NCBI RefSeq assembly: GCF_029968035.1
Contig: NZ_JASCIQ010000041.1
Coordinates: 1-64,000 of the forward strand
Length of the DNA stretch: 64,000 nt
Direction of reading: 5' to 3'
From: Streptomyces cavernicola
Lineage (GTDB): Bacteria > Actinomycetota > Actinomycetes > Streptomycetales > Streptomycetaceae
Of this stretch, positions 16,906 to 24,938 are shown piece after piece. The translations under genes were made by a program, and so were the position numbers. The notes below the pieces were generated by a model, which did not search any database, had not been told where the DNA came from, and was given only the letters and a program-made list of their open reading frames with translations. Within the stretch, counting starts at the first letter, position 1. Each line of letters opens with the position of its first letter.

Positions 16906-17660
16906 ACGGCGGGCACCGAGCCGACGAGGCCGCCGTCGACGACGAGGTCCTGGCCGGTGATGTACGCCGCGTCGTCGGAGGCGAGGAACGCGACCGCCGC
17001 GGCGACCTCATCCGGGTGGCCGAGCGAACCGAGCGCCACCTCCGCCGAGTTGCGGGCCTCGGCAGCCGGGTCCGGGTTGGCCTCGCGCCACATCGCCGTG
17101 TCGATGTAGCCGGGGCTGACGGAGTTGACGCGGATGCCGCGCGGGGCGAGGTCGGAGCCCAGGGTGCGGGCGAGGTTGTGCACGGCCGCCTTGCTCGCGG
17201 AGTAGACCGACGCCACGGACAGGCCGCGGTACAGGGTCCAGGAGGCGTTGAGGACGACCGCTCCGCCGCGCGGCATCAGCGGGAGCGCCTTCTGCACGGT
17301 GAAGAAGACGCCCTTGAAGTTGACGTCCACGGTGCGGTCGAAGTCGTCCTCGGTGAGGTCCGCGGCCGGCTTGAAGACCCCGATGCCCGCGTTGGCGAAG
17401 ACCACGTCGAGGGTGCCGCGCCAGGTCTCGACCCGGCGCATCAGCACGTCGAGTTCGGCCGTCGAGGAGGCGTCCGCCCGTACGGCGAGGACCCGGTCGT
17501 CGACCGCGTCGAGCCGGGCGACGGCCGCGTCCAGGCGCTCCTGGTCGCGGCCGGTGAGGACGACGTACGCGCCCTCGTCGAGGAAGCGTCGTGCGGTGGC
17601 GAGGCCCATGCCGCTGGTGCCGCCGGTGATCAGGGCCGTCTTGTTCGTGAATCTCTGCAT
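16902..17660 (-). CDS. SDR-family oxidoreductase
   Basis: A 252-residue classical SDR. It has TGGTSGMGLATARRFL for NAD(P) binding, FANAGIG in place of NNAG, the catalytic YSASKAAV and NSVSPGYIDT. The C-terminus ends EVAAAVAFLASDDAAYITGQDLVVDGG. It lies 97 nt downstream of an XRE/MmyB-type regulator on the same strand and is coupled by ATGA to the frameshifted MFS gene. XRE(MmyB)-SDR pairs are common in Streptomyces. The substrate is unknown. Confidence 0.85.
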   Translation of the reverse strand: MQRFTNKTALITGGTSGMGLATARRFLDEGAYVVLTGRDQERLDAAVARLDAVDDRVLAVRADASSTAELDVLMRRVETWRGTLDVVFANAGIGVFKPAADLTEDDFDRTVDVNFKGVFFTVQKALPLMPRGGAVVLNASWTLYRGLSVASVYSASKAAVHNLARTLGSDLAPRGIRVNSVSPGYIDTAMWREANPDPAAEARNSAEVALGSLGHPDEVAAAVAFLASDDAAYITGQDLVVDGGLVGSVPAV

Positions 17661-17757
17661 GCCGACGATCCTGGGCGGCCGCGCGCGGCCCCGGCAGTGT
17701 CGGTCGAACCTGGGTCTGTCACCACCACCCTCGCGCTCCCGCCGGGGGGTGAGCGTC

Positions 17758-18645
17758 CTACGCGACGTCGGCGGTAGGGATAGGGGTCGGGTGCGGGGTC
17801 GCCGTCGCGTCGAGGAGCCCCGCCACCCGCTCCTCGGTGGGCGTCCCCTCCAGTGGCGTGTACAGCAGCAGCCGCGCGCCCGGCAGATCGGCCAGGGGCA
17901 GCATCGTGTAGTCGAAGGCCAACTCGCCCGCGTCGGGGTGCACGAGGGACTTCACGCCTTCCGTGGTGCTGCCCACCGGATGCTCCGCCCAGACCGCGGC
18001 GAAGGCCGGGCTCGCGGCGCACATGTCCTCCACGAGCCGGCCGAACTCGGGGTCGTCCGGGTAGCGCGCCGCGTCGGCCCTGAACTGGCCGACGATCTGC
18101 CGGGCCGCGTCCTCCCAGCCGCACAGCGAGGCCCGGAAGTGCGCGCGGGTGAAGAAGCTGACCAGGCAGCAGCTGTGGTCCAACTCGCCATAGCCGAAGA
18201 CCAGTTGGGCGGCGCGGTTGACGGCGAGGAGTCGCCAGTGCCGGTCGATGGCGTACGCGGGGCGCGGCAGCCAGCCGTCGATGACGCGTCGGATCCCGGC
18301 CGGCACAGCCCGGTCGGCGGGGTCCGCCGGGGGCGGGTTGAGCCCGGCGAGGAGGTAGAGGTGCTCGCGCTCAGCGGGGTCGAGGCGCAGCACCCGGCCG
18401 ACGGCGTCGAGGACTTCGGCCGACACGTTGATGTCCCGGCCCTGCTCCAGCCACGTGTACCAGGAGACTCCCACCCCGGCGAGCACGGCCACTTCCTCCC
18501 GCCGCAGTCCTGGGGTGCGGCGGCCGCTGCCGGCTGCCATGCCGACGTCCTCGGGCGTCACCCGGGCCCGGCGCGACCGCAGGAAGGCCCGTATCTCCGC
18601 GCTGCGTCGTTCCCGGGCGTCCGCGGACAGTTGTGAGAGCTCCAT
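17758..18645 (-). CDS. XRE-family regulator with MmyB-like ligand domain
   Basis: A 295-residue regulator. The N-terminal HTH (about residues 12-85) contains RTPGLRREEVAVLAGVGVSWYTWLEQGRDINVSAEVLDAV, the hallmark of the MmyB group. The C-terminal PAS-like MmyB domain includes PAYAIDRHWRLLAVNRAA and HPDAGELAFDYTMLPLADLPG; relatives bind fatty-acid-like ligands. Genes of this group usually sit beside an SDR gene they control, here at 16902-17660. A GGTGAG terminator hairpin lies upstream and insulates it. Confidence 0.85.
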   Translation of the reverse strand: MELSQLSADARERRSAEIRAFLRSRRARVTPEDVGMAAGSGRRTPGLRREEVAVLAGVGVSWYTWLEQGRDINVSAEVLDAVGRVLRLDPAEREHLYLLAGLNPPPADPADRAVPAGIRRVIDGWLPRPAYAIDRHWRLLAVNRAAQLVFGYGELDHSCCLVSFFTRAHFRASLCGWEDAARQIVGQFRADAARYPDDPEFGRLVEDMCAASPAFAAVWAEHPVGSTTEGVKSLVHPDAGELAFDYTMLPLADLPGARLLLYTPLEGTPTEERVAGLLDATATPHPTPIPTADVA

Positions 18646-18690
18646 CCGGCCATGCTAGGCAGCGTCCGCGCACCGGAGTTGAACCCGTGA

Positions 18691-18720
18691 CGGTGAGACG
18701 CCGCGGGCGGCGTCTCACCG
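18691..18720 (-). terminator. Perfect hairpin terminator
   Basis: CGGTGAGACGCC and GGCGTCTCACCG (12-bp arms) flank a six-base GCGGGC loop. On the minus strand it follows the stop of the small Tudor-like gene at 18742 and precedes the XRE gene start. Confidence 0.75.
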
Positions 18721-18741
18721 TTTCCAGAGCGCGGTCATCTT

Positions 18742-18963
18742 CTAGAGCGCGGTCATTTTGCTGTAGGGGCTGAGGATGCGCTGCTGCGTCGAGCCGAAGT
18801 CGACGAGGACCGCGATGCCGTCCTCGACGCCGATGACCCGGCCGAGGCCGTACATGTCGTGCGTGACCTGGTCGCCTACGGCGAAGTACTTGGGGGCCGG
18901 TGTGTCGGGGACCTTGAAGGGGCTGGTGGGCAGATGACGCTTCGGTGCTGCGGGCTTAGTCAT
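18742..18963 (-). CDS. Small CarD/Tudor-like conserved protein
   Basis: A 73-residue protein. The segment KYFAVGDQVTHDMYGLGRVIGVEDGIAVLVDFGSTQQRILSPYSKMTAL is a single small beta-barrel resembling the C-terminal Tudor domain of PcrA/UvrD helicases or a CarD-like fold, which contact RNA polymerase. The N-terminus is Pro/Lys-rich. A longer in-frame ORF exists, but the ATG at 18963 fits the conserved start MTKPAAPKRHLPTSPFKVP. Right after the stop the terminal codons are repeated, encoding KMTALWKR before a second stop. The role is unknown. Confidence 0.72.
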   Translation of the reverse strand: MTKPAAPKRHLPTSPFKVPDTPAPKYFAVGDQVTHDMYGLGRVIGVEDGIAVLVDFGSTQQRILSPYSKMTAL

Positions 18964-19033
18964 TGCCCTCAGTATGCGCCTGCGGGAGCGCTGCTCCGTA
19001 CGGTCGTCGGCGTCGTCCGTCCGCCGTGCCGGC

Positions 19034-20218
19034 TCAGGTGCAGCTGCCGGTCTCCAGGGTGCAGAACCTGACCTGCGGATAGTCCTCGGACGGCCGGTCC
19101 AGGAGGGGTTGGGCGCGGTGGCGCAGATGCTGGTGGAGGAAGGCGCGGGTATAGCTGCGGACGATCTCCGTGGCGCGGGCGGCGGGCAGTTCGGCTCCGA
19201 TGTCGAGTCCCAACTGCTCGGCGAGGAGCCCGACATCGGTGAAGGAGGCGTGTTCGGCTCCGGCCACGACGAGCCAGCGCTTCCAGCCGGTCAGATGCGG
19301 CCAGTCACGTTCCCAGGTGGCAACCGCGCCGCCGCCGCTGCCCGGCGTGTACTGGTCCTGTCTGCCCAAGAACAAGAACGGCCGGGGCAGTCCACTGTCC
19401 GGGACCGGCACGTCGGTGGTGCCGTCGATGTCCATGCCCGCGCGCACCCGGGGGTCGGTCGCCATCGACGGGACGGCGCTCGCGCCGCCGACGGAGTGTC
19501 CGGCCATCGCTATCCGTGCGGGGTCGACGAGGCGAGCGCCGTCCCACCGCGCGTGTTCCCCGGTGAGTTCGTCGAGTACGAAGGAGACGTCGGCGGCCCG
19601 GCCGGTGACGAGCCGTTTCCAGAACGCCTCGTCGTGCCCGACCTCGCAGGCGGCGCAGGTGGCGACCCGGCCGCCGGGGAAGGTCGTGGCGACGCTCTCG
19701 TAGGTGTGGTCGATCGCGGCGACCACATAGCCGTGGCTTGCCAGGTCCTCGGCGAGGGAGGTCAGCGTCGCGCGGGGCTTGCCGAAGCCGGGTGAGAGCA
19801 CGACGAGGGGAAGCCTGCGCGGGGGCCCTGCCGGTCGGGCGTCGGCTGTGGAGTGGGTCCGGGTCGTGCTCAGCACGTCCGGCGGGACGCCGGTGATGCC
19901 GCCTTCCCTGAGGAGCAGTTCGGATTCGGTCGGCGTCATGTACTGCGCCCGCCGCCCGTGCGGTGACGCCGTCGGGTACCAGAGGGAGACCATGAGTTCG
20001 CGCGCGCCCGCCTCGGGAACCCAGGGGTCGGCGCGGGACGCGTCGGTGAGGTGCAGGGAGGTGCTGCCGACCGCGCGGGGCCCGGTCGGTCGGGGCAGAT
20101 GCGGTGCGGCGACGCCCGGCTCCTCGGCGGCCGAGGCAGGCGGGCCGCCGATGCCGACGGCGAGCGTGAGCAGTGCGATGGCCGCGGTGAGGCCGCGGCG
20201 GAGGAGCGCGTACTGCAT
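19034..20218 (-). CDS. Secreted alpha/beta hydrolase, PAF-acetylhydrolase-like
   Basis: A 394-residue exported esterase/lipase. The N-terminal leader (about residues 1-31) ends ASAAEEP. The mature part has the oxyanion region VVLSPGFGK, a nucleophile Ser in AGHSVGG, Asp candidates in MDIDGTTDVP and the His in AGAEHASFTD, matching the PAF-acetylhydrolase/chlorophyllase-like group. It would cleave short acyl esters outside the cell. Four Cys residues (for example CAAC and the pair near the C-terminus) suggest disulfides. It is monocistronic and is separated from the upstream gene by a terminator. Confidence 0.82.
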   Translation of the reverse strand: MQYALLRRGLTAAIALLTLAVGIGGPPASAAEEPGVAAPHLPRPTGPRAVGSTSLHLTDASRADPWVPEAGARELMVSLWYPTASPHGRRAQYMTPTESELLLREGGITGVPPDVLSTTRTHSTADARPAGPPRRLPLVVLSPGFGKPRATLTSLAEDLASHGYVVAAIDHTYESVATTFPGGRVATCAACEVGHDEAFWKRLVTGRAADVSFVLDELTGEHARWDGARLVDPARIAMAGHSVGGASAVPSMATDPRVRAGMDIDGTTDVPVPDSGLPRPFLFLGRQDQYTPGSGGGAVATWERDWPHLTGWKRWLVVAGAEHASFTDVGLLAEQLGLDIGAELPAARATEIVRSYTRAFLHQHLRHRAQPLLDRPSEDYPQVRFCTLETGSCT

Positions 20219-20301
20219 GGGCGGGTCCGTTCTCTGGTCGGGACGATTCGGAGCCTAGAGCCGTCGCCGCATCAGCCGCGTCGTCCCTGCGGCCCCTTCT
20301 C

Positions 20302-20357
20302 CCGCCTCCCTCTCAGGGACCAGGCTCGGGGTCCCCTCACCCCTGAGAGGGAGGCGG
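20302..20357 (-). terminator. Long inverted-repeat terminator
   Basis: CCGCCTCCCTCTCAGGG (20302-20318) is perfectly inverted as CCCTGAGAGGGAGGCGG (20341-20357) around a 22-nt loop. It lies downstream of the minus-strand acyl-CoA dehydrogenase that ends at 20436. Confidence 0.7.
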
Positions 20358-20422
20358 CACTGGTCCCGAGGCCGCACTGGTCCCGAGGCGGCACTGGCCC
20401 CGAAGCGCACTGGTCCCGAGGC
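20357..20422. repeat. GCACTGGTCCCGAGGC direct repeats
   Basis: Four adjacent copies of a 16-17-nt unit GCACTGGTCCCGAGGC, the third with GGCCCCGAAG. They lie between the terminator stem and the acyl-CoA dehydrogenase stop. No function is evident; they may arise by replication slippage. Confidence 0.6.
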
Positions 20423-20435
20423 ACCCAAAGCGCCC

Positions 20436-21629
20436 CTACAGGCCCAGGTCCCGCGCCACGATCTCCTTCATGATCTCCGTCGTGCCGCCGTAGACGGTGG
20501 TGATGCGGGAGTCCAGGTAGTCGTGGGCGATGCGGTACTCCAGCATGTAGCCGTAGGCGCCGTGCAGTTGGAAGCAGCGGCCGACGATGTCGACGTAGTG
20601 CTCGGTGGCCCAGGCCTTCGCCGCCGCGGCGTCCACGGGGCCGAGTTCGCCGCGCGAGTGCCGGGCGAGCAGGTCGTCGATGTAGGTACGGCCGACGCGT
20701 GCCGTGGTCACCATCTCGGCCAGCTGGAAACGGGTGTTCTGGAAGGAGCCGACGGTCCGGCCGAACGCCTTGCGCTCCTTGACGTACGCCACGGTCCGCT
20801 CCAGTACGCCCTCGATGGACGCCATGGCGTTGGCGGCGATCGAGATACGTTCCTGGGCGAGGTTGCGCATCAGGGACTTGAAGCCGGAGCCCTCCGCGCC
20901 GAGCAGGTTGGCGGCGGGGACGCGGACGTCCTGGAAGAACAACTCGCTGGTGTCCTGGGCGTGCAGGCCGATCTTCTCCAGGTTGCGGCCGCGCGCGAAA
21001 CCGGGCCGGTCGGCCTCGACGACGAGCAGGCTGATCCCGCCGTGCCGGTCGGGTCCGGTGCGTACGGCGGTGACGACCAGGTCGGCGTTCTGGCCGTTGG
21101 AGATGAACACCTTGCTGCCGTTCACCAGGTAGGAGTCGCCGTCTCTGACCGCGGTGGTGGTGAGGCCGGCGAGGTCGCTGCCGGTGCCGGGCTCGGTCAT
21201 CGCGACCGCGACGATCAACTCGCCCGCGGCGATCCCCGGCAGCCAGCGGGCCTTCTGCTCGTCGTTCGTCAGGCCGGTGAAGTACGGCACGACGATGTCG
21301 TTGGAGAGGCCGACCCCGGCGAGGCCGTCCGACGCGGGGTGGCGGGAGAACTCCTCGGCGATCACCGCGTTGAAGCGGAAGTCGGCGACCCCGCCGCCGC
21401 CGTACTCCTCGGGGATGTTGAAGCCGAGGATCCCGGCGCGGGCGGCCTCCCGGAAGAGTTCCCGGTCGACCTTGCCCTCGGCCCGCCAGCGCTCGGCGTG
21501 CGGGGCGGCGTGCTTGTCGGCGAACGCCCGGACCGTCTGACGCAGCAGTTCGTGGTCGGCGTCGTACAGCGAGCGGCCGCCGAAGATCCCCGGCACGCTC
21601 GTGGACATGGATGCGCTCGTGTACGTCAT
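20436..21629 (-). CDS. Acyl-CoA dehydrogenase, long-chain type
   Basis: A 397-residue acyl-CoA dehydrogenase of standard length with all usual blocks: AMTEPGTGSDLAGLTTTAV and NGSKVFISNGQNADLV (flavin), KERKAFGRTVGSFQNTRFQLAEM, QLHGAYGYMLEYRIAHDYLDSR and YGGTTEIMKEIVARDLGL. The ATG at 21629 has GGAG six bases upstream. It is minus-strand, 153 nt after an aldehyde dehydrogenase. Next to lcp it could begin beta-oxidation of acyl-CoAs made from rubber cleavage products. That role is inferred from position. Confidence 0.87.
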   Translation of the reverse strand: MTYTSASMSTSVPGIFGGRSLYDADHELLRQTVRAFADKHAAPHAERWRAEGKVDRELFREAARAGILGFNIPEEYGGGGVADFRFNAVIAEEFSRHPASDGLAGVGLSNDIVVPYFTGLTNDEQKARWLPGIAAGELIVAVAMTEPGTGSDLAGLTTTAVRDGDSYLVNGSKVFISNGQNADLVVTAVRTGPDRHGGISLLVVEADRPGFARGRNLEKIGLHAQDTSELFFQDVRVPAANLLGAEGSGFKSLMRNLAQERISIAANAMASIEGVLERTVAYVKERKAFGRTVGSFQNTRFQLAEMVTTARVGRTYIDDLLARHSRGELGPVDAAAAKAWATEHYVDIVGRCFQLHGAYGYMLEYRIAHDYLDSRITTVYGGTTEIMKEIVARDLGL

Positions 21630-21782
21630 CAGGGCTCCGATCTGGGGTGCTCTCGTACGTGCGACGAGAGCGGTCAACGGGAGGGAAGCAGCACGGGTTT
21701 GAGTACGCGCCCGGCCCGCTGGTCGGCGTCGCGCGCAGTGCCTGCCGGCGTTCGCGTACGTGCACGCGTGCAGCGTCGCCGT

Positions 21783-23420
21783 TCATCGCACCCGTAGCCG
21801 ACGCAGCAGGGACAGTTGGCTGTTGGTGCGTCGGACGAAGTCCTGCACGGCGGTCGGGCCGGGCTTCGGCGGTCCGAGGGGCAGCAGCCGCTGCGTGGCG
21901 ACCGTCCGGCTCTCGGTGTACTTGAGGATTCCCTCGGCCCCGTGGCGTCTGCCGAGTCCGCTGTCGCCCATGCCGCCCATCCCTGCCTCGATGCTGCCGG
22001 CCGCCGCTGCCGCGCCGTCGTTGACGTTGACCGCCCCGGCGCGGATCCGCCCGGCGAGGCGGCCGGCCGCTCGGGTGTCCTTCGACCAGACCGACGCCGA
22101 CAGGCCGTAGGAGCCCCGGTTGGCCAGGTCCACGGCTTCGCTGTCCGTGCCGTACGGGTAGAGGGAGAGCACCGGACCGAAGGTCTCCTCGGCGCAGACG
22201 GGCATCTCGTCCGTGACGCCTTCGAGGACCGTCGGTTCGTAGAAGAGCGGACCGATGTCGGGGCGGGCCCGGCCGCCCGCGAGTACGGTCGCGCCCGCGG
22301 CCACCGCGCCGTCGACGTGCGCCGCGACCGCCGCGAGGCGGGCCGCCGAGGTGAGGGAGCCGACGTCGGCCGTGTAGTCGTAGGAGCGACCGAGGCTCAA
22401 GTCCCGCGTGGCGCGGACGAGTTCGGTGCGGAAGGCGTCGTAGACCGTCTCGTGTACGTAGACCCGCTCGATGTGGATGCACATCTGGCCGGTGTTGGCG
22501 AAGGCGGCCACGACGGCGCCTGCGGCCGCGGCGGCGAGGTCGGCGTCCTCACGCACGATCAGCGGGTTCTTGCCGCCGAGTTCGAGGGACACCCCGACCA
22601 GGCGGCGGGCGGCGCGCTCCGCGACCGTGCGCCCGGTGGCGGTCGACCCGGTGAAGCAGACGAAGTCGACGGCGTCGACGAGCGCCGTCCCGACGACGGG
22701 CCCCGGTCCTGTCACGATGCGCCACAGGTCGGCGGGGAGCCCGGCCTCGGCCATCAGGGCGCGGGTCCACAGCAGGGTCAGCGCGGTCTGCTCGTCCGCC
22801 TTGGAGACGACGGCGTTACCGGCCAGGAGCGCGGGCAGCGCATCGCCGACGCCGAGGTAAAGGGGGTAGTTCCAGGGGGAGATGACGCCGACCACGCCCT
22901 TCGGCACACGCTCCTCCCGGACCTTCGTCAGGCCCGGCACCATGCCGCGCACCCGCCTGGCGGCGAGGTGGCGCGGGGCGCAGCGCGCGTAGTGCCGGGC
23001 GATCGCGGCGACCTGGGCCACCTCCTGCCAGGCGTGGTAGCGGGCCTTGCCGGTCTCCCACTGGATCAGGTCGAGCACCTGCTCCTGCCGTTCGAGCAGC
23101 AGGTCGTGGAAGGCGAGCACGACGTCGGCTCGGCGGCTCAACCGCGTGTGAGCCCAGGCGAGTTGGGCCGCTCGCGCCTTCGCCACCGCCGCCTCGACGT
23201 CCTCCGGTACGCAGGCGGGGACGGCCGGGAGCGGCGTCAGGTCGAACGGCGCGAGGACCGGGTCCGGTGCAGCATCGGAACCCTCGCCCTCGCGGCTCAC
23301 CCACACACACCACCGCGCGATCGCCTCGTCCGTCACCCACGCGGGCCGGGCGCCGAACGCCTCGCCGTCCGCCGTCTCCTCATCGGGTGGTGCGGGGGTC
23401 TGGTCCTGTTCCGTGGTCAT
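21783..23420 (-). CDS. Aldehyde dehydrogenase, succinate-semialdehyde dehydrogenase type (GabD2-like)
   Basis: A 545-residue NAD(P)-dependent aldehyde dehydrogenase. It shows GVVGVISPWNYPLYLGVGDALPALLAGNAVV, CFTGSTATGRTVAE, the general base Glu in SLELGGKNP and the catalytic Cys in NTGQMCIHIERVYV, where the usual GQxC pattern is kept. It is closest to the mycobacterial GabD2 branch. The ATG at 23420 with GAGGAG upstream is chosen over an in-frame start at 23573 inside repetitive sequence. It diverges from the lcp gene, as aldehyde-oxidising genes often neighbour lcp. Oxidation of oligo-isoprenoid aldehydes is a plausible alternative role. Confidence 0.85.
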   Translation of the reverse strand: MTTEQDQTPAPPDEETADGEAFGARPAWVTDEAIARWCVWVSREGEGSDAAPDPVLAPFDLTPLPAVPACVPEDVEAAVAKARAAQLAWAHTRLSRRADVVLAFHDLLLERQEQVLDLIQWETGKARYHAWQEVAQVAAIARHYARCAPRHLAARRVRGMVPGLTKVREERVPKGVVGVISPWNYPLYLGVGDALPALLAGNAVVSKADEQTALTLLWTRALMAEAGLPADLWRIVTGPGPVVGTALVDAVDFVCFTGSTATGRTVAERAARRLVGVSLELGGKNPLIVREDADLAAAAAGAVVAAFANTGQMCIHIERVYVHETVYDAFRTELVRATRDLSLGRSYDYTADVGSLTSAARLAAVAAHVDGAVAAGATVLAGGRARPDIGPLFYEPTVLEGVTDEMPVCAEETFGPVLSLYPYGTDSEAVDLANRGSYGLSASVWSKDTRAAGRLAGRIRAGAVNVNDGAAAAAGSIEAGMGGMGDSGLGRRHGAEGILKYTESRTVATQRLLPLGPPKPGPTAVQDFVRRTNSQLSLLRRLRVR

Positions 23421-23462
23421 GCGAGCTCCTCGGTCGTACGGACTCGGTCGTACGGGGAGTGC

Positions 23463-23515
23463 GGGGGGGGCGGGGACTACGGGGGGGAGTACGAGGGGGA
23501 GTAGGGGGACTACGG
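23463..23515 (+). repeat. G-run tract, potential G-quadruplex
   Basis: Six runs of three to eight G separated by loops C, ACTAC, AGTACGA, AGTA and ACTAC lie on the plus strand between divergent aldehyde dehydrogenase and lcp genes. It fits the simple G3+N1-7 quadruplex rule. The tract is in the aldehyde dehydrogenase upstream region, about 200 nt from the lcp start. Confidence 0.55.
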
Positions 23516-23673
23516 GACGCCGTCGACACCCCTGTGCACGCCTCGCGCACGGCTCACGCACGCCCTTGCGCATGCCCTTGTCGACGGCGACGCGCCTCGC
23601 TATGTTAATCGGAAATCACATCCTGGAACAAGCTCCTCAGCCGTGCCGGCAACGCCAACACCGAGTCTTACAA

Positions 23674-23693
23674 GGCGTGTTGAGTGACACGCC
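23674..23693. promoter_or_regulatory. Palindrome upstream of lcp, candidate operator
   Basis: GGCGTGT-TGAGTG-ACACGCC is a perfect 7-bp inverted repeat with a 6-nt spacer, 24 nt before the lcp ATG. Its position suits a repressor site overlapping the promoter or ribosome-binding region. The double TetR regulator at 24939-26102 is one candidate; LcpR-type TetR repressors control lcp in other actinobacteria. Confidence 0.5.
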
Positions 23694-23716
23694 CCACCAG
23701 GAAGGCGCTTAAGTCA

Positions 23717-24925
23717 ATGAGTAATCCAAGCCGTAGGAAAGTCATCTCGCTCGGGGTCGCCCTGGGCCTCGTGGGCGCGGCGGGCCCGAGCACCGCGTGG
23801 GCGTGGTCACCGCAGGGCTCGGTCGCCGGATCGGGCGCGGGCACCGACCCGGAGTACGTGTGGGACGACGAGGTGGACCGGCTGCTCGTCGCCCTCATCG
23901 AGAACGGTCAAGTCCCGGAGGTCAACAACGCCCTGGCATCGTGGGTGAACAACGACGACCCGCTGCCCGCCGGTCTGCCGACGGACCTCGGCGCGTGGCT
24001 GCGGAAGGTCAACTCCCTGCCGTCGTGGGCGGATCCGGCGAAGCTCGCGCGCGCCGCCGACTTCAACCGCCGCAAGGACACGTACCTGTTCATGCTGTAC
24101 GGGCTCGGCAGCGGGATCATGAGCACCGTGATCCCGCGTGAGGCGCGCAGCGTCTACTGGTCGGCGGGCGGCGCGGACATGAAGGACCGCGCGGCCAAGA
24201 CGTTCACGTTCGGGTACGACCTGGCGCAGTTGAAGGGCTTCGAGCCGGAGGGCCAGTTCGTGGTCACGGCCAACAAGACGCGTCTGGTGCACGCCGCGGT
24301 GCGGCATCTGCTGCCGCAGTCGCCGCACTGGGCGGGCGGCTCGGACCAGGACATCCCGATCAGCAACGCCGACATCCTGGTCACGTTCCACAGCCTCGGC
24401 ACGTACGTACGCAGGAAGCTGCTCGAATGGAAGGTGCCGTTCTCGGCCGAGGACCAGGAGGCGTTCCTGCACAGCTGGCAGGTGGCCCTGCATCTGCTCG
24501 GCGTACGGGAGGAGTACATCCCCAAGTCGTGGGCGGCCGCGGAGGAGCAGTCGGAACAGGTGCTCACGCCGATCCTCGCGCCGACGACCGAGGGGATCCG
24601 GCTGGCCGAGGATCTGCTCGGGCTGCCGTCCCAGGTCGACCTGGGTGTGACGCGGGGGTTCCTCAACGAGTTCGTGCGCTACGTCCTCAGCGACGAGATC
24701 GGCGACTGGCTCGGCCTGGAGCGGGACCCTGCTGCGGCGGCCCTGATCCGCACCGGGTGGCCGGCCTTCGTCCTGTTCCGCGAGGGTCTCACGCCGGTCG
24801 CGCCCGGCGCCTTCTACGTCTTCGACCAGTTCGTGCGCGCCCTGGCCATGGCGTTCCTCAACAACGGCTCGTCGGGCACGACGACGCCCATCGTGATCCC
24901 GACGGGGAACCGGCCGAGCTCGTGA
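23717..24925 (+). CDS. lcp: Latex clearing protein, rubber oxygenase
   Basis: A 402-residue secreted haem b dioxygenase that cleaves poly(cis-1,4-isoprene) to oligomers with aldehyde and ketone ends. The Tat leader is SRRKVISLGVALGLVGAAGPSTAWA. The DUF2236/Lcp core shows LVHAAVRHLLPQSPHW, IPISNADILVTFHSLGTYV (holding the expected axial His), FLHSWQVALHLLGVREEYIP and VLTPILAPTTEG, all close to Lcp of Streptomyces sp. K30, which is of similar length. The ATG at 23717 follows AGGAAGG by 12 nt; a GTG at 23684 is less likely. It diverges from an aldehyde dehydrogenase and converges on a TetR-type gene. Confidence 0.9.
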   Translation: MSNPSRRKVISLGVALGLVGAAGPSTAWAWSPQGSVAGSGAGTDPEYVWDDEVDRLLVALIENGQVPEVNNALASWVNNDDPLPAGLPTDLGAWLRKVNSLPSWADPAKLARAADFNRRKDTYLFMLYGLGSGIMSTVIPREARSVYWSAGGADMKDRAAKTFTFGYDLAQLKGFEPEGQFVVTANKTRLVHAAVRHLLPQSPHWAGGSDQDIPISNADILVTFHSLGTYVRRKLLEWKVPFSAEDQEAFLHSWQVALHLLGVREEYIPKSWAAAEEQSEQVLTPILAPTTEGIRLAEDLLGLPSQVDLGVTRGFLNEFVRYVLSDEIGDWLGLERDPAAAALIRTGWPAFVLFREGLTPVAPGAFYVFDQFVRALAMAFLNNGSSGTTTPIVIPTGNRPSS

Positions 24926-24938
24926 GGGTCTCCGGCGC

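Noticed and set aside
20272..22482. 736-residue minus frame over acyl-CoA dehydrogenase and aldehyde dehydrogenase
   Set aside because: Arg-rich shadow frame; both real genes in other frames have clear motifs.
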